A stretch of DNA of 7,028 nucleotides, taken from NCBI GenBank assembly GCA_946406585.1, contig CAMJLI010000101.1:1-7028 (forward strand), read 5' to 3'. This DNA is from an uncultured Prevotellaceae bacterium (GTDB lineage: Bacteria; Bacteroidota; Bacteroidia; Bacteroidales; Bacteroidaceae). The notes below the pieces were generated by a model, which saw only the letters and a program-made list of their open reading frames with translations, did not search any database and had not been told where the DNA came from. Shown in pieces: positions 6,753 to 7,028 of this stretch; position 1 is the stretch's first letter; every line of letters begins with the position of its first letter. The position numbers and the translations under genes are program-made.

Positions 6753-7028
6753 TTAATAATTGTTTACCGTTGGTCTCAAGCACCAGTGATGGAATTTCAC
6801 GTTGCTCTTTCCATTCCAACTGCCACAGCTGATGCGCATGGTGATTTGCACCGGAGAGCCATTGCCATGGATGTCGGGTATCACCAGTTCGTCGAGCATC
6901 TGCCCACCATCAGTGTCATAGTTGGCAGCCTTGCTGTTGCCTCCCACCTCCCTGACGTAAGTGGCATCATAGCCTTCCGGGTGTGTGTTTGAGAGAGTGG
7001 TGCCACGGTCGTAGTGGAACTCTGTCGT
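6753..7028 (-). CDS. C-terminal fragment of unidentified, probably secreted beta-rich protein (5' end outside window)
   Basis: The frame is open from the right edge to TAA at 6755-6753, giving the last 91 residues. It contains TEFHYDRGTTLSNTHPEGYD, then YVREVGGNSKAANYDTDGG, then LDELVIPDIHGNGSPVQITM, then RISCGSWNGKSNVKFHHWCL and RPTVNNY. The composition (G, N, S, T, aromatic residues, alternating hydrophobics, two cysteines 15 residues apart) fits an extracellular beta-sandwich or lectin-like C-terminus. I do not recognise a named family. It sits 21 nt upstream of susC on the same strand, so it is probably co-transcribed and part of the same PUL, perhaps a surface glycan-binding protein or an enzyme. 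The absence of overlapping stops and the fit to the operon spacing make the frame convincing; the function is unknown. Confidence 0.75.
   Translation of the reverse strand, partial: TTEFHYDRGTTLSNTHPEGYDATYVREVGGNSKAANYDTDGGQMLDELVIPDIHGNGSPVQITMRISCGSWNGKSNVKFHHWCLRPTVNNY

Noticed and set aside
6746..6755. Possible -7 element TAATCCTTTG (minus strand) before susC.
   Set aside because: Spacing between TA and TTTG is 4 nt where 2 is expected, and it overlaps the stop codon of the upstream gene only about 15 nt from the susC start. An operon read-through is simpler.
1..7028. CRISPR array, tRNA, IS element, inverted-repeat invertible promoter or phage-defence system.
   Set aside because: I saw no regularly spaced repeats, tRNA-like cloverleaf, transposase, recombinase or paired inverted repeats around a promoter. 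The window is almost entirely filled by the four PUL genes.

Overview
The window looks like part of a polysaccharide utilization locus (PUL) from a Bacteroidales bacterium, probably Prevotella-like or a relative. The evidence is a tandem SusC/SusD pair (a TonB-dependent outer-membrane transporter and its surface glycan-binding lipoprotein), which is diagnostic of Bacteroidota. The base composition is moderate, the intergenic gaps are short and A-rich, and none of the three visible start codons has a Shine-Dalgarno sequence, which is also usual for this phylum. The genus is an inference. No rRNA, tRNA or marker gene is present to fix it.

All real genes lie on the minus strand, so transcription runs from high to low coordinates. 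From the right edge: (1) the C-terminal 91 residues of an unidentified, probably secreted beta-rich protein (6753-7028); (2) a complete SusC-like transporter of 1045 aa (3594-6731), 21 nt after the first gene; (3) a complete SusD-like lipoprotein of 579 aa (1833-3572), again 21 nt downstream; (4) a 133-nt spacer carrying a strong RNA hairpin directly after the susD stop codon; (5) the first 566 residues of a large modular secreted protein (2-1699, running off the left edge). Gene 5 has a signal peptide, an N-terminal beta-rich module, a module resembling the ThuA / class I glutamine-amidotransferase-like fold, and one clear plus one partial chitobiase C-terminal-like (CHB_HEX_C) repeat.

Functionally, SusD should sit on the cell surface as a lid over the SusC barrel, capturing an oligosaccharide (or, in some members, a peptide). 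SusC then imports it using TonB energy. The flanking secreted proteins are the natural candidates for glycan binding or depolymerisation. The substrate cannot be read from this window, because no recognisable catalytic domain is inside it. No sigma/anti-sigma pair, hybrid two-component sensor or SusR-type regulator is visible, so regulation must be encoded outside.

The window is mostly a conventional SusCD locus. The parts most worth a second look are the modular protein at the left edge, whose central fold is unexpected in a binding protein and lacks an obvious catalytic residue, and the compact hairpin between susD and that gene. Several long plus-strand reading frames are antisense shadows and are not annotated.
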